Both the position numbers and the translations under genes were made by a program. Below, one piece after another: positions 1 to 9,736 of a stretch of 64,000 nucleotides of DNA. How positions within the stretch are numbered: the stretch's first letter is position 1; each line of letters starts with the position of its first letter. Origin of the DNA: Toxorhynchites rutilus septentrionalis (lineage: Eukaryota; Arthropoda; Insecta; Diptera; Culicidae); contig NC_073746.1 of assembly GCF_029784135.1 (NCBI RefSeq), forward strand, positions 287,257,348 to 287,321,347, written 5' to 3'. The notes under the pieces were generated by a model. It had not been told where the DNA came from. It saw nothing but the letters and a program-made list of their open reading frames with translations, and did no database searches.

Positions 1-1836
1 TCAGTAGAACATGAGATATCTTGTACGCCAGTTTGAAAAAAACTAGTTTTGAGAAAAAGGCGTTTGAAGCTCATTGTTATGGCCGTAGCAGGTTAGATAC
101 CGAATCACTAAAATGGCTCTAACTCGGTTAATAATAGGATTTTCGATAAGTCCTTTCTAGGGTAGATTTTTGAATGCTTAAACTATAGAAATATTAAGGA
201 AAACAAATTTGATTTTCTTCAAATTTCTAGACTAGAATACTGCCTTAATGACGATTTTCGGGCACCATTTCATTTAACTATTTTGAAAATAACGGTTGGA
301 AAATTCTGGTTCACCTGCCTTATAGCCCAGACTCTACCTACCATTCCGATTGTTCCGACTACCATTTTTTTCGATCAATTCAGAACGTTTTGAGTGGAAT
401 ACGCTTCGTCCAAACCACCACATTGATTTGATAAAACTGCAGAGATACATGGGATGTTTGAGGTGAAACAGAATATAACTTTAGAACTTAATAGTTCAAA
501 AAACTCATACTCACGATAAAACATCGCTTTGGAGTACTTGAAGACGGGTTAATACATGCTCGATGGTCGATCCAGGTTTGAATGACACGCGAATTATTAA
601 ATTAAAAAAAATAATTAAATTTAACATTATTAGATTCACTACACAGATATCCAAAATCACCGTTCGAGAAAACTTGCTGAAAGTTGGATCGCTACGATGT
701 ATGAATTCTAGGAAATTTGACCGTTATCTGAAAAACGAAAATAATGAACCACATCTCCATTCCCGACTCGCTTTATAAACGCAACGGAACCATGCCGTTA
801 CTGAAGCTAATCGTAACGATTGATGTTGTATTGAGTTATACAAGTTTTAAACTTCTTCAGTTCATTCGCCTATAGCCTTGAAAAAAGCCAACTGAGAAAA
901 GATCATTTGGGCGCCTTGCCGCCGCTGTTGTTGTATGGATGACCGTTGAATCGTGGATGATGTTTCGGTATATGCACCTATTGTATTAAAAATATATCTA
1001 TGATAGGGAATGCAAGGCTAATTCTCTATCACATATTCAATTTTCGAGCACATTACAGTACCTCAAACTGAGGTTTATTCAACAAGATGGGTAAACGGCA
1101 CGGAAAAGGTACGAAATCCGAAAAATCCGTTTTTCTCTCAATTTTGCAACTATTAAATTTTTTGCTTAAAAAGTATATGATTTTCTTTATTGTAAAAGAT
1201 TTTGTATAAATATCTCAGACCAGTTGATCTGTCGAGGAATGGCAAGCTTAGTTCTTGCACTGATTGGCGTAAACCATTCTCAAAGCAACGAAATAATGGC
1301 AATCTCAAATTACCGATCAGCTCTGGATATTACTCTAGAATTCATCGAGCTTTCGTGAATTCTTTAGCGATTGCTTAGGTGGCCCTGTAAAGGGTCGTGG
1401 TTTAATGAGAGCAGCTGAAGATGGTTGATTCATTATTTAATTTGTACTCGCGAGTGCAAAACACAAGCTGGCCATATGTAGGAATTTGTATCCTTATGCA
1501 CGTTATCAGTCTCTTGTTCTAGGCACACAAACACTTCAGCCAAAGGCGATTTTATATTTCTACCACCACAACGATTAACAACGCATAAAACCATTTGCAA
1601 CACTGTCCATCTATCGGTATGAAAATCGACGTGATACGCCCTATTTTTTCATCGATGCAAAAACACAAAAGCACTCTTCGCCAAACGGAATGAAATTCGA
1701 TGCAATATTTCAATTGAACAAACTGTGTGTGTTGGAACGAGAACGGTTCTCCGGTGTAAACATACTTCTGAGCTCTTGAACTTGCAAATCCACAACGGAA
1801 ACTCGTTTGGAATTAAGGTTCTGCAAAGAACTGATA
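1..1836. other. AT-rich intergenic DNA, no gene seen
   Basis: Only short open frames without recognisable protein similarity are present, the longest being 71 codons at 563-778. I see no splice-site-supported exon, RNA gene, terminal repeat or long poly-A tail. It may hold old, unrecognisable repeat sequence. Confidence 0.5.
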
Positions 1837-2371
1837 TTAGGTTGGGGAAAAAGTTATCCGTTATTTTCTCGGTAGCTGGCTTTAGTGATCAATATCTCGC
1901 GTAATATCGATCATACAATTTCAAGTTTAGGCTCGTTGTAAAGGTGATGAATCACTGAAAAAGTCTTTTGCTGTTTTTTGTTTGTTCCATTCAGTTGTTG
2001 TGAGTTACAGGGTGTTAACAATTGAGGTCAACAAAGAGAAAAATCGGTGCATTTTACACTTTTTCTTTTAGAAAAGAGGAGAATGCAAGCCAGGCCGCTG
2101 GATTTGTGAATGGTGTTTATGGTGCCGACACTGCAACAGCAAAATACGTGCAATTTAATTTATTTAAAAAAAAAAATTCTTAAATTTTTTTATTATTTTG
2201 TTTTTTTAGTGCAATGCACTAAATTCAGATCTCTACTGTCAACAACCTTAGAATGGTAACAAATTTCACAACAAAACGGTGCACATTTGATCCAAGTCGA
2301 ACAATCCGAAGCATGTTAAAATATGTTTTGAATTTCACCCAAAAATAATGAATAATTGTTCCCCAACCTAA
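1837..2371 (+). mobile_element. Internally deleted mariner-type DNA transposon
   Basis: The ends are an inverted pair, TTAGGTTGGGGAA at 1837-1849 and its exact complement at 2359-2371, each next to a TA dinucleotide (1835-1836, 2372-2373). This is the TA duplication of Tc1/mariner elements, and a TTAGGTTGGGG terminus is typical of mariner. Inside, 2050-2158 translates with one lesion to a mariner transposase N-terminus (RKEENASQAA, then VYGADTATAKYVQF), the DNA-binding part. The catalytic domain is missing, so the 535-bp copy is non-autonomous. The AT-rich run after 2158 marks the deletion joint. Confidence 0.85.
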
Positions 2372-2533
2372 TATTATATCTTGTTTGTTAACCGGTGGAA
2401 AACAACTCGTTGCGATACTGATGATGTTGTTGCTGATAAAGATATTGTTGCTGCAGCAGAGGTTGTTTCTATTTATAATGCTGCCTTGCTACCGCTTCTG
2501 TTCCAGATGTTGAATTTGATTACTCTGCTTCTT

Positions 2534-2686
2534 GGGGGGAGGCGATCTGGCGTAGTGGTAACATCCATACCTCTCACGCAGACATCACGAGTTCAATTCT
2601 CACTCCCGACATTCTTCCAAAAATGGAAGTAAAAGTGACGAACCAGCCGAAATGTGTTGAAAGTCACTATAATAAAGAAAAAAAAA
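2534..2686 (+). mobile_element. tRNA-derived SINE, full length with target duplication
   Basis: The head resembles a tRNA gene with an A-box-like TGGCGTAGTGGTAA and a B-box-like GAGTTCAATTC, the internal promoter of RNA polymerase III. A tRNA-unrelated body and an A-rich tail follow. The copy is flanked by a perfect 13-bp direct repeat, TACTCTGCTTCTT (2521-2533 and 2687-2699), the mark of LINE-driven target-primed insertion. A second copy of the same family lies at 14219-14360 on the minus strand. It is not a functional tRNA: the acceptor stem is absent and the body is unrelated. Confidence 0.9.
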
Positions 2687-2699
2687 TACTCTGCTTCTT

Positions 2700-3200
2700 T
2701 TGCATATGATTACGTTGTATGTGATACCAGCATGATTAAAGACTGTTGTCTGCTTGCCAACTGGAGCGAGACCGAGGTTCAGATAATACTAGAACGAACC
2801 CACGAACGAATTTATATGGTAGCTTCCTTTTCTTATTTTTCTTATAACCTTTGGATATAATGATATGTACAGTGAATAGCTTTGAATATTTTCGCAGTGA
2901 TTTTGACGTATTCAAATTGTATTTCGCTGCTACTTCGATCGGTGCAATTTGAGGAGCACAAATTGGGGCCATCAAAACGTGGAATTCACCGCGTTTAGAT
3001 AATAGTTTCCATTTGAAAACTTCTCAATTGTTTATCCCAAAAAATATAATTTTTTAGTTTCGTAGTAATATATGCGTAGAAATATTTCCAATTCATTGAT
3101 GCAGATATCTTTACGATCTATCAAAATCGAGTTATAAGCGTCGAACGAATCTTTCAATATTTTTTACATGTTCAATTTTTAGATTTTCATTTTTACAAAT
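2700..3200. other. Intergenic DNA, no feature recognised
   Basis: AT-rich sequence between the SINE and the next inverted-repeat element. Two opposed overlapping short frames (2654-2860, 2736-2975) show no protein similarity and are treated as chance. Confidence 0.4.
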
Positions 3201-3405
3201 GAGGGGCTTAGAATGAAAGGGGTGTAAGTGCTTTGATCGATTTCTCTACATCGACTCTCTTTTTAGTCATAACTTAGCTGCAAATATATATATTCTATAG
3301 CAAACTCACAGTGGAACGTTTTTGCAGTTGAGTAGTTAACTAAAGAAAAAGTTGATGAAGAGAAATCGATCAAGTCACTTACACCCCTTGCATTCTAAGC
3401 CCCTC
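3201..3405. mobile_element. MITE with about 50-bp terminal inverted repeats
   Basis: The sequence starts GAGGGGCTTAGAATG and ends with its complement. About 50 bp at each end pair with only a few mismatches, through a shared GATCGATTTCTCT block. AAAT flanks both sides (3197-3200, 3406-3409), a possible 4-bp target duplication. There is no coding potential in 205 bp, so it is a non-autonomous DNA element. It sits just beyond the 3' end of the Jockey element. Confidence 0.8.
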
Positions 3406-3584
3406 AAATGATTCTAATCGAATCGTTTATTAAATTGCATAAAAATTGTTATTTTTCTGATTCGCATTTTCTTTTCCATTCTTAAGTATGGTGAAGCTCA
3501 TATTTACAACACTTCAAAACAAAATTTAAAGACGCTAAACAAATGAATGCACACCTAGCCGATACTTTACGAGTTGAAAATCAC

Positions 3585-4687
3585 CAAAAAAAGACAAGAG
3601 TACGTGTTACCATAGGTTGAACAAGTCGCCTTGCTAGTGGATTTGGATGATTCTTCACCTTTTCCGCATATTTCCTCCTCGTTTTATGAAGTTCTTCTTT
3701 AATCGTCGCCATCCCTAAGTCTCGATGTATGACATATTGCGGATGTACCAAGGGGCGCCAGTAATTTGTCTTAGCAGCTTATTTTGCACTCTTTCGATCA
3801 TTTCGATATTACTTGCTGAAGCTGTTTGCCAAAGTTGACAGCCATAATGCCAAATAGGCTTCAGCATGGATTTGTATAGAAGTAGTTTGAACTCTAGTTT
3901 TAATTTCGACTTCCTCCCGATGAGCCAATGTATTTGATTTGCTCGCAATTTCAATTGCGTTTTCTTTGCTTCTATGTGTTTCTTCCAGGTTAGACGGTGG
4001 AGACGGCGGCACCGAGATATTTAATATCAGTCGATTGAGGTACTGCAGTTCCATTGAACTTGATTTGTGGGCATGTGTCCTGATTAAGCGTGAACGTAAC
4101 ATGGACACATTTTGTTTCATTTACTTTAATTCTCCATTTTTGAAGCCACTTTTCGACGACCGTTATGTGTTCCTAGAGATCCCGTGAAGCAATCGTTCTG
4201 TTTTTGTGACTGCTGAGAATAGCTGTGTCATATGCGAATGTTGTAATCATTAAGTTCCGCGCGGTCGGGAGATCAGCTGTGTAGATGAGATAGAGAACTG
4301 GTTCAAGAACACTGCCCTGAGGAACGCCAGCATATATTTCTCGCTCTTTCGAGCGGGTCATACCGAACATGAAACTTTCTTCCCAGTAGGTAAGAACGCA
4401 TAATTTCATATACTTGTGATAGCATATTTTTAATTTTTTAGAGCAGTCCTGCGTGCCAGACTTTATCGAATGCTACACCAAGAAAAAGCGCTGAGCAATA
4501 TCCGCGGCCTTTATATACTTTACGAATTTCTTCTTTCAATCGGTGCACTTGTTCAATAGTGCCATGTTTTGCTCGGAATCCGAATTGGTGATTCTGGATT
4601 AGTCTTTCAATCTCGGGTGCTGATTTTATTAGGATAATTTTTTCGAACACTTTTGAGAAGATTGGAAGGATGCTAATAGGTCTCTAA
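3585..4687 (-). pseudogene. Jockey ORF2, C-terminal reverse transcriptase half (broken)
   Basis: In order on the minus strand: the fingers region (FEKIILIKSAPEIE, then HQFGFRAKHG) at 4650-4438, the palm motif YAGVPQGSV and the catalytic loop at 4409-4173, and the C-terminal thumb/tail (LLRQITGAPWYIRN) at 3954-3715, ending near 3585. The catalytic box that should read FADD reads FAYD, so one of the two metal-binding aspartates is lost. At least three frame breaks separate the pieces. It joins the 7972-9345 segment across the insertion at 4688-7971. Confidence 0.88.
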
Positions 4688-4983
4688 GGATGGGTTTAGA
4701 CTAGTGATATATTCATGTGAAGAAATATGATGAGATTTATAGAAATCGCATCAACCGTTTACACTAGCGTGAACTTCTATAATGAATATATTCATATCTT
4801 AGGTGAATTTATTCACCTGAAGTAGAACTGCATCCAACTTTAGTGATTTCTCACCAGTGAGAAATTCACAAGCGTTTACATATGCTGAATTTATTCAAGT
4901 TATATATACCTCGAATAAGTGTATCATATTTATTCTCACCCGTTTACATCTATTTTCACGTGAATAAATCCATCTATAGCTAT

Positions 4984-5160
4984 TGTGTGAGGCAAGACGT
5001 GCCGTCTCATATTCCACCATATATTATATGGCGTCTCGAGCTCGATCAATTATCACAACCGCAGCTCTCGTCAGAGAGAGTCAAACAGCCAACAAGGTAA
5101 GACGTGCATTCGTGATCCGGGTGCAATGGGTGATTCTCAGCGGCGGAATCAAGTTACACA
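4984..5160 (+). repeat. 5' long terminal repeat (177 bp)
   Basis: It has TG...CA ends and a short TGTGTRA inverted terminus. It matches 7764-7940 base for base except one G/A difference near 5120 (CGGGTGC against CGGATGC). A TATATTATATGG stretch near 5020 could serve as promoter TATA region. Confidence 0.92.
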
Positions 5161-5178
5161 TTTGGCGACTGTGACAGG
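5161..5178 (+). other. Primer-binding-site candidate of the LTR element
   Basis: Directly after the 5' LTR the sequence TTTGGCGACTGTGACAGG begins with TGG, complementary to the CCA end of a tRNA. Position and sequence fit a minus-strand primer site; the exact tRNA (Arg is my guess) was not checked. Confidence 0.6.
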
Positions 5179-5399
5179 TTGTGTTGTGTTATCGCGTAAT
5201 ACAACTGTCAAAACAAAAAAATATCCTGGAAATCTCCCATTGGCATCCATTAAATAATCTGTTGCGACCTTTGAAGAAGTGAATCCAAAGTAATGGATTT
5301 GTTGTGCTCAGGGAAAAGTGAGTAAGTTGAGTCGCAATTTTCTCTGTGCGCTGCGAAATGGAGAGGTGTATTGCGAGTACACAGTGAGTTGAGAGCAGC

Positions 5400-5910
5400 G
5401 CAAACATGAATAAAAAAGGCGAGTTGTGAGAACCGCCGAATTAAGTGTGCGCTGGAAGAGCCACATAAAGTAGTAACAGCTATAGGAAAAAAACAGCGTG
5501 TTGAGAGGACAGCTGGAAAAAAAATGCGTGTTGTGAGAACCGCAGACACTAATGGAAAAGGCGTGTTGTGAGGACCACCTAAATAGATGTGTGCTAGGAG
5601 AGCCACAGAAAAAGATCCAATTATGACAAACAGCGTGTTGAGAGGACAGCTGGAATAAAATGCGTGTTGAGAGAACCGCAAATATTAATGAAAAAGCGAG
5701 CTGTGAGAAACCCCAATGCAGTGAGAGGGCTGGCTGAGGGAAAACATGATTAGACAAGCGTCTATCATGCAAGAGCAAAGCGTGTAGAGAGAACCGCAAA
5801 AATATGTGCCCTGGGAGAGCCATATAAAAGAAAAAAGGGAGAAACGCATACATACATAGCGAGCTAAGAAGGCCGCTCGCTTGATATATGCATGCAGAAG
5901 AAATACAAAC
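5400..5910 (+). repeat. Degenerate tandem motif in the LTR-element leader
   Basis: A motif of the form GCGTGTTGWGAGAACCGC recurs about ten times with spacings of roughly 40-60 bp. It alternates with variants such as GTGTTGAGAGGACAGCTGG and GTGCTRGGAGAGCCAC. It occupies the place where gag would be expected. Long minus-strand frames here (5250-5853) arise from the repeat and have low-complexity, non-protein-like composition. The role is unknown; packaging or recombination-derived leader expansion are possibilities. Confidence 0.7.
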
Positions 5911-6469
5911 ACATCTTTACACAGATGTGCCTATCAAAATAGGTTGGTGGAGTAGAAGGAAAAAGGCGCAGACGAGTATGCGTAAAACGAACTTAGTTGA
6001 GTGGTGTTTATGAGAGCACCGAACAAAGCAATTAAGTGAGAATATTTTCTGTACCCCTCATCGATGAGATAAATGATGTGAAGTTGTATGATGCAAACTG
6101 TACTTCGCCAAGCTCTATCTATCAGATGCATAAAGTAATGAATCGCGTGAAATCACCATATTTTTTCATCAATCAGAATGTGTCGTTTCACTCGTATGAT
6201 GTTCGGCATCAGTAGCGCACCGAAATGTTCCAGCGCGAAATGATGCGTAATCTCAAGGCTGTGGATAATAATATTGTATATATTGATGTTGTTTTTTTTA
6301 TATGCAGAAACCAGATGAGAGAGACATTACCCAATTCCTGCAAATCATAGATCCAATAACCTTTCTCTAAATGTACGTTCAATCAGACGCTTTTTAGATT
6401 TTTGGAACACGAGCCTAGTGAAAATGATTTTAATATTGAAGTGTCAAAGATGAAAAATATCTAAACATT

Positions 6470-7260
6470 TCGACAGTTATCCGCTTCAACTGCCTCAACT
6501 GTGCCTACATCGAGAATTTTGCGAGAATGTATGTTCCCTTGTGGTCAGTTATCACAGCGTTGAAATGGAGCTGCGGCAAAGAACATAAAAGCGCATTCAA
6601 GCTCGTTAAGCGACGCATGATTATTCCGGCGACGTCTCTGGAATTCTGTTCGGAGTCGAACAAAACTATTTTGTCTCCAGATGTATATCCTAAGGCATTG
6701 CACACTGTATTGATTCAAGTTAACAGCGAAGATACATCACTAATAATAAGTTTTGTATGAAAATCATTCACAGCAACTGAGAGAAAATATGCTCAAAATA
6801 AGTAGGAGGGTAGGAGTGAACGCACGAAGCGAGACGAAACGTTATTCATGCCATGGAAACTCAAACGTGGCCGATGAGCTTGATGAAATTCAAATCCGTA
6901 GCGGCGATCTAGATTCCATAGGAGGAATCATAGTGGAAACTGGTTGTGCCGCCATCCCTCAAAAGCTTCAAGGCTAAACATTGGGGATAGCTCACGCAAA
7001 ACATCCACTTAAAGCCAAGTTGGAGAATTTTTTCCGTTGACAGTTTTAGTGACCTGGAATGGCTTATGACGCAAACAAGTGAGTAAAATAATTTGCAATT
7101 TGTTCCGTAATGAACCACCGGGAAGAAAATGTAAAACAGTTTTATCCAAAATGCGTATGGAAACCGTTGCTCTTGGCATGACCGGTCCATATAAGAAGCT
7201 TGGATGACTATCGGAATATCAGGATGTCGATAATCAAATGATAGATCATCCAATCAGGTG
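6470..7260 (+). pseudogene. Decayed Gypsy pol: reverse transcriptase end, RNase H, integrase zinc region
   Basis: The frame from 6470 to 6760 reads like the connection between reverse transcriptase and RNase H of Gypsy elements (YIENFARMYVPL, then SAFKLVKRRM, then LIQVNSEDTSLIISFV). A stop and a frame change follow, then KSFTATERKYAQ, matching the usual SRSLTxTExxYxQ segment. Around 6990-7100 a broken reading contains AHAKHPLKAK and PGMAYDANK, like the integrase HHCC-domain helix. Many stops and missing segments show loss of function. No catalytic RNase H or integrase core can be read intact. Confidence 0.7.
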
Positions 7261-7748
7261 CACCATGCACGACCTGTTAAATCTACAAAGTTTGAGCATC
7301 AGAGTACAGTGTTGGGTGCTGTGGGATGCTGATCAAGAAGACTTCTCAAGAACAATGAATTCTGATAATGATCACCATTTGACGGTGAAAGTTATGATAA
7401 GTATTATTCGCGAATAGGATGAGACTGGGCGATCTCAAAATAAAGGCGACGGTAAATTCAGCACGACGTGTTTGAGTAGAAGAATTAGAAAATAACCTTG
7501 AGGAATGTTAGGCGGAATGTTAAACGTTTAATGAACTACTATTATTGATAATAGAAAGAAACAGTTACCATAGAAACCTGTGGGCACTTGGTTCATCACA
7601 CTTTTGTGATTTTTTTTTTTGTCAACCAATTTCTTAATCTGTTGTTTTATTAATTCATTTCAATACATGCAGCCAAATTAACAGCTTCAATACTTGTTAA
7701 GTGCTCAATTACAAGTTTTTTTTTCTATGGCATTGAAATTCTTTTTCC

Positions 7749-7763
7749 GGAGAGGAAAGAGGA
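7749..7763 (+). other. Polypurine tract of the LTR element
   Basis: GGAGAGGAAAGAGGA lies immediately upstream of the 3' LTR, the expected place and composition for the plus-strand primer. Confidence 0.75.
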
Positions 7764-7940
7764 TGTGTGAGGCAAGACGTGCCGTCTCATATTCCACCAT
7801 ATATTATATGGCGTCTCGAGCTCGATCAATTATCACAACCGCAGCTCTCGTCAGAGAGAGTCAAACAGCCAACAAGGTAAGACGTGCATTCGTGATCCGG
7901 ATGCAATGGGTGATTCTCAGCGGCGGAATCAAGTTACACA
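7764..7940 (+). repeat. 3' long terminal repeat (177 bp)
   Basis: Direct copy of 4984-5160 with one substitution. It is followed by the GCTAT target duplication at 7941-7945. Confidence 0.92.
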
Positions 7941-7971
7941 GCTATAGATCTCCCTAATGTAAACCCGCCAT

Positions 7972-9345
7972 AAGATTCCACTTCCTGTGCGTCTTCACCT
8001 GGCTTAGGAATCATAATTATGGTCGAAATTTTCTATGCTTGTGGGAAATATCCTATATGGGTCATTGCGTTGAAAATTCTCGTGAGATGTTTAATTGCTA
8101 GGTCAGGTAGTTCCTTGATCATATTTCCGTTGATGTGGTCGATGACGGGTGACTTTTTCACATTGATATGATTTTTGATAACATGTCTCACCAGCCGATG
8201 TTTGATTTTCATTTGGTTTTGGTTCGTAACACCAGAAAATTCGAGCGTTTCTTGATTGGGTCCCGATTGATTCGGAGTGAAAACTTTTTGAAGGTGGTTT
8301 GCAAAAGTTGCTGCTTTCTCATCATCACTTCTGGCCCAATTACCAGAGGGCATTCTAAACGGCGGGACCTGTAACTGAGGTCGTTTTAGATTCTTAGTTG
8401 CCTTCCATAGTGAGTAATTAGTATCTTGATTTGACGACAATTCAGTCAAGTAATTATGGAATTTTTCATCTTTCTCGTCTTGTAATAGCTTTCTTAATTT
8501 ACGTTGTGCCATATTGAATTGGTTTTTAGATTCTGGCGATCGTTTGTCTTGCCAGATACGTCTTAGTCGTCGCTTTTCTGCAACTGCTGCTTTTATGTGG
8601 GAGGCAGTAATTTTTTTTTTGTGTTTCTTGGTCTTTATAGGTGGGGTAGCTATCTCCGCAGCATTCTTCATGAGTACACTGAGCTGGTTAACTGCGTCCT
8701 CGATATGATGTTCGTTATCCAGAGGTAGATGGAGAATGTTAGAGGAGATATATGTCTTATATTTTGTCCAGTTCGTTGAAAAGTTAGTGAGATTAGATGA
8801 CGTCAGGTCTGGAAGTCGTGCGCGATCCTCTGGCCAGTGTGTCGGTTCGCCGCATGACGCAATGTCATAGCCAGAGTCAGTGATGACGTTGTATAATACG
8901 CGACCATGAGTGGTAATCAGCCTTGATCCACAAAAGGTGTGTTTTGCGTTGAAGTCACCAGCGACGATAAATCGATGCCCTTGGAGTGAGAAGAAGTTTT
9001 TCAGTTCCTCCCCCGAAGGGTGGTGGTTCGGTGAAGAGTAGAGTGCTGTTAGTACAAATTTCTCTGATTTACTCTCGATGCACACAGCCGCTGCTTGGAT
9101 ATTTAGAGTACTGTGATGGTACCATAAATAGTGTGGAATATCTCGTTAGATGAGGACCGCAGCCCCTCCTCTTGCTGACCCGTGCGGGTGATTTGTACTA
9201 TAGAAATCATACCCCGTGACTCTGATGTTGTAGTGATCCGTCAGATGGGTTTCATTGATAAGAAAAACGTCAATGTCGTGTTGGTTCAAGAATAAGTTTA
9301 ATTTCATTCAAATGGTTATGTATCCCGTTTGCATTCCAATAGCAG
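7972..9345 (-). pseudogene. Jockey ORF2, endonuclease and N-terminal reverse transcriptase (broken)
   Basis: On the minus strand the protein starts near 9345 with ICYWNANGIHNHLNEIK, the first strand of an APE-type endonuclease. It continues through HYNIRVTGYDFYSTNHP and, in the 350-codon open frame 9085-8033, RFIVAGDFNAKH and THGRVLYN. These belong to the endonuclease that nicks target DNA. A linker rich in Lys and Arg and the reverse transcriptase entry (KSPVIDHINGNMIKELP) follow. TGG has become TAG in PQA*KISTIIMIPKPGED near 8033, and a frameshift and two stops lie between 9085 and 9345. The frame is cut at 7972 by the 3.3-kb insertion. Confidence 0.88.
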
Positions 9346-9412
9346 ATTTTCAAAAAAATTATTTTGAACTTTGCAATTTTTGGATAAGAAGTTGCTGGCT
9401 GCGCAACATTTC

Positions 9413-9736
9413 TTACATCATTGTTTGTATTGATGTCATGAGTTGCATAATTGAACCCATAAATAAGTGTAATTGGTCCGCGGGAGGAATTATTGGTGTT
9501 GGAGGATGGGAGAGTAGAGCATCCCTACACGATGTGCTAGGTGTAGGCGTGAAATCAAGAGGTTGAGGTTCCGGGTGTGTGGCTGAATTTACCGTTGGTT
9601 GCAGGGTTGGCTGATAGTTTGCAGGCCTGCTAATTGCAGCTTTTGTAGAGATTCTTGCGGTTTTTTCTTTAAAGTTATGTATACAGGGCACCCCCTATAG
9701 TTTGCAGTGTGGTTGCCACCGCAGTTGCTGCTTTTT
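9413..9736 (-). pseudogene. Jockey ORF1 (gag), C-terminal part
   Basis: Minus-strand reading begins with the last CCHC zinc knuckle, CGGNHTANYRGCP (about 9733-9690). A Pro/Thr/Ser-rich tail (ATHPEPQPLDFTPTPST) follows to a stop at 9413. It is the direct continuation of ORF1 at 11764-12771, separated by copy A. Gag of Jockey elements is a nucleic-acid-binding chaperone that packages the RNA. Confidence 0.8.

Larger units (their letters stand above)
4984..7940 (+). mobile_element. Ty3/Gypsy-type LTR retrotransposon, non-autonomous
   Basis: Two direct repeats of 177 bp (4984-5160 and 7764-7940) begin TGTGTGA and end TTACACA. GCTAT flanks the pair (4979-4983 and 7941-7945), a 5-bp integrase duplication. 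A primer-binding-site candidate TGGCGACTGTGAC starts at 5162, which I would test first against tRNA-Arg. A purine tract GGAGAGGAAAGAGGA (7749-7763) precedes the 3' LTR. The interior of about 2.6 kb has no intact gag or pol, only a decayed pol fragment and a long leader of degenerate repeats. The two LTRs differ at one base by my reading, so insertion was recent. Confidence 0.9.
4688..7971. mobile_element. Terminal-inverted-repeat element inserted in Jockey ORF2, carrying an LTR element
   Basis: The Jockey reverse transcriptase frame stops at 4687 and resumes at 7972. The inserted block starts GGATGGGTTTAGACTAGTGA and ends with an imperfect complement (inverted end TGGCGGGTTTACATTAGGGA). TAA lies on both outer sides, fitting a 3-bp duplication of the TWA type. 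Without the nested LTR element (4984-7945 including one GCTAT) only about 320 bp remain, so the host is a MITE. Its body contains repeated CACGTGAATAAAT-like motifs. Confidence 0.8.

Noticed and set aside
2534..2610. A tRNA gene
   Set aside because: A- and B-box similarity only; the acceptor stem is missing, the tail is A-rich and direct repeats flank it, so it is a SINE.
5250..5853. Long minus-strand open frames (143 and 181 codons)
   Set aside because: They read through the degenerate repeat of the LTR-element leader, overlap each other in different frames and give repetitive, non-protein-like sequence.
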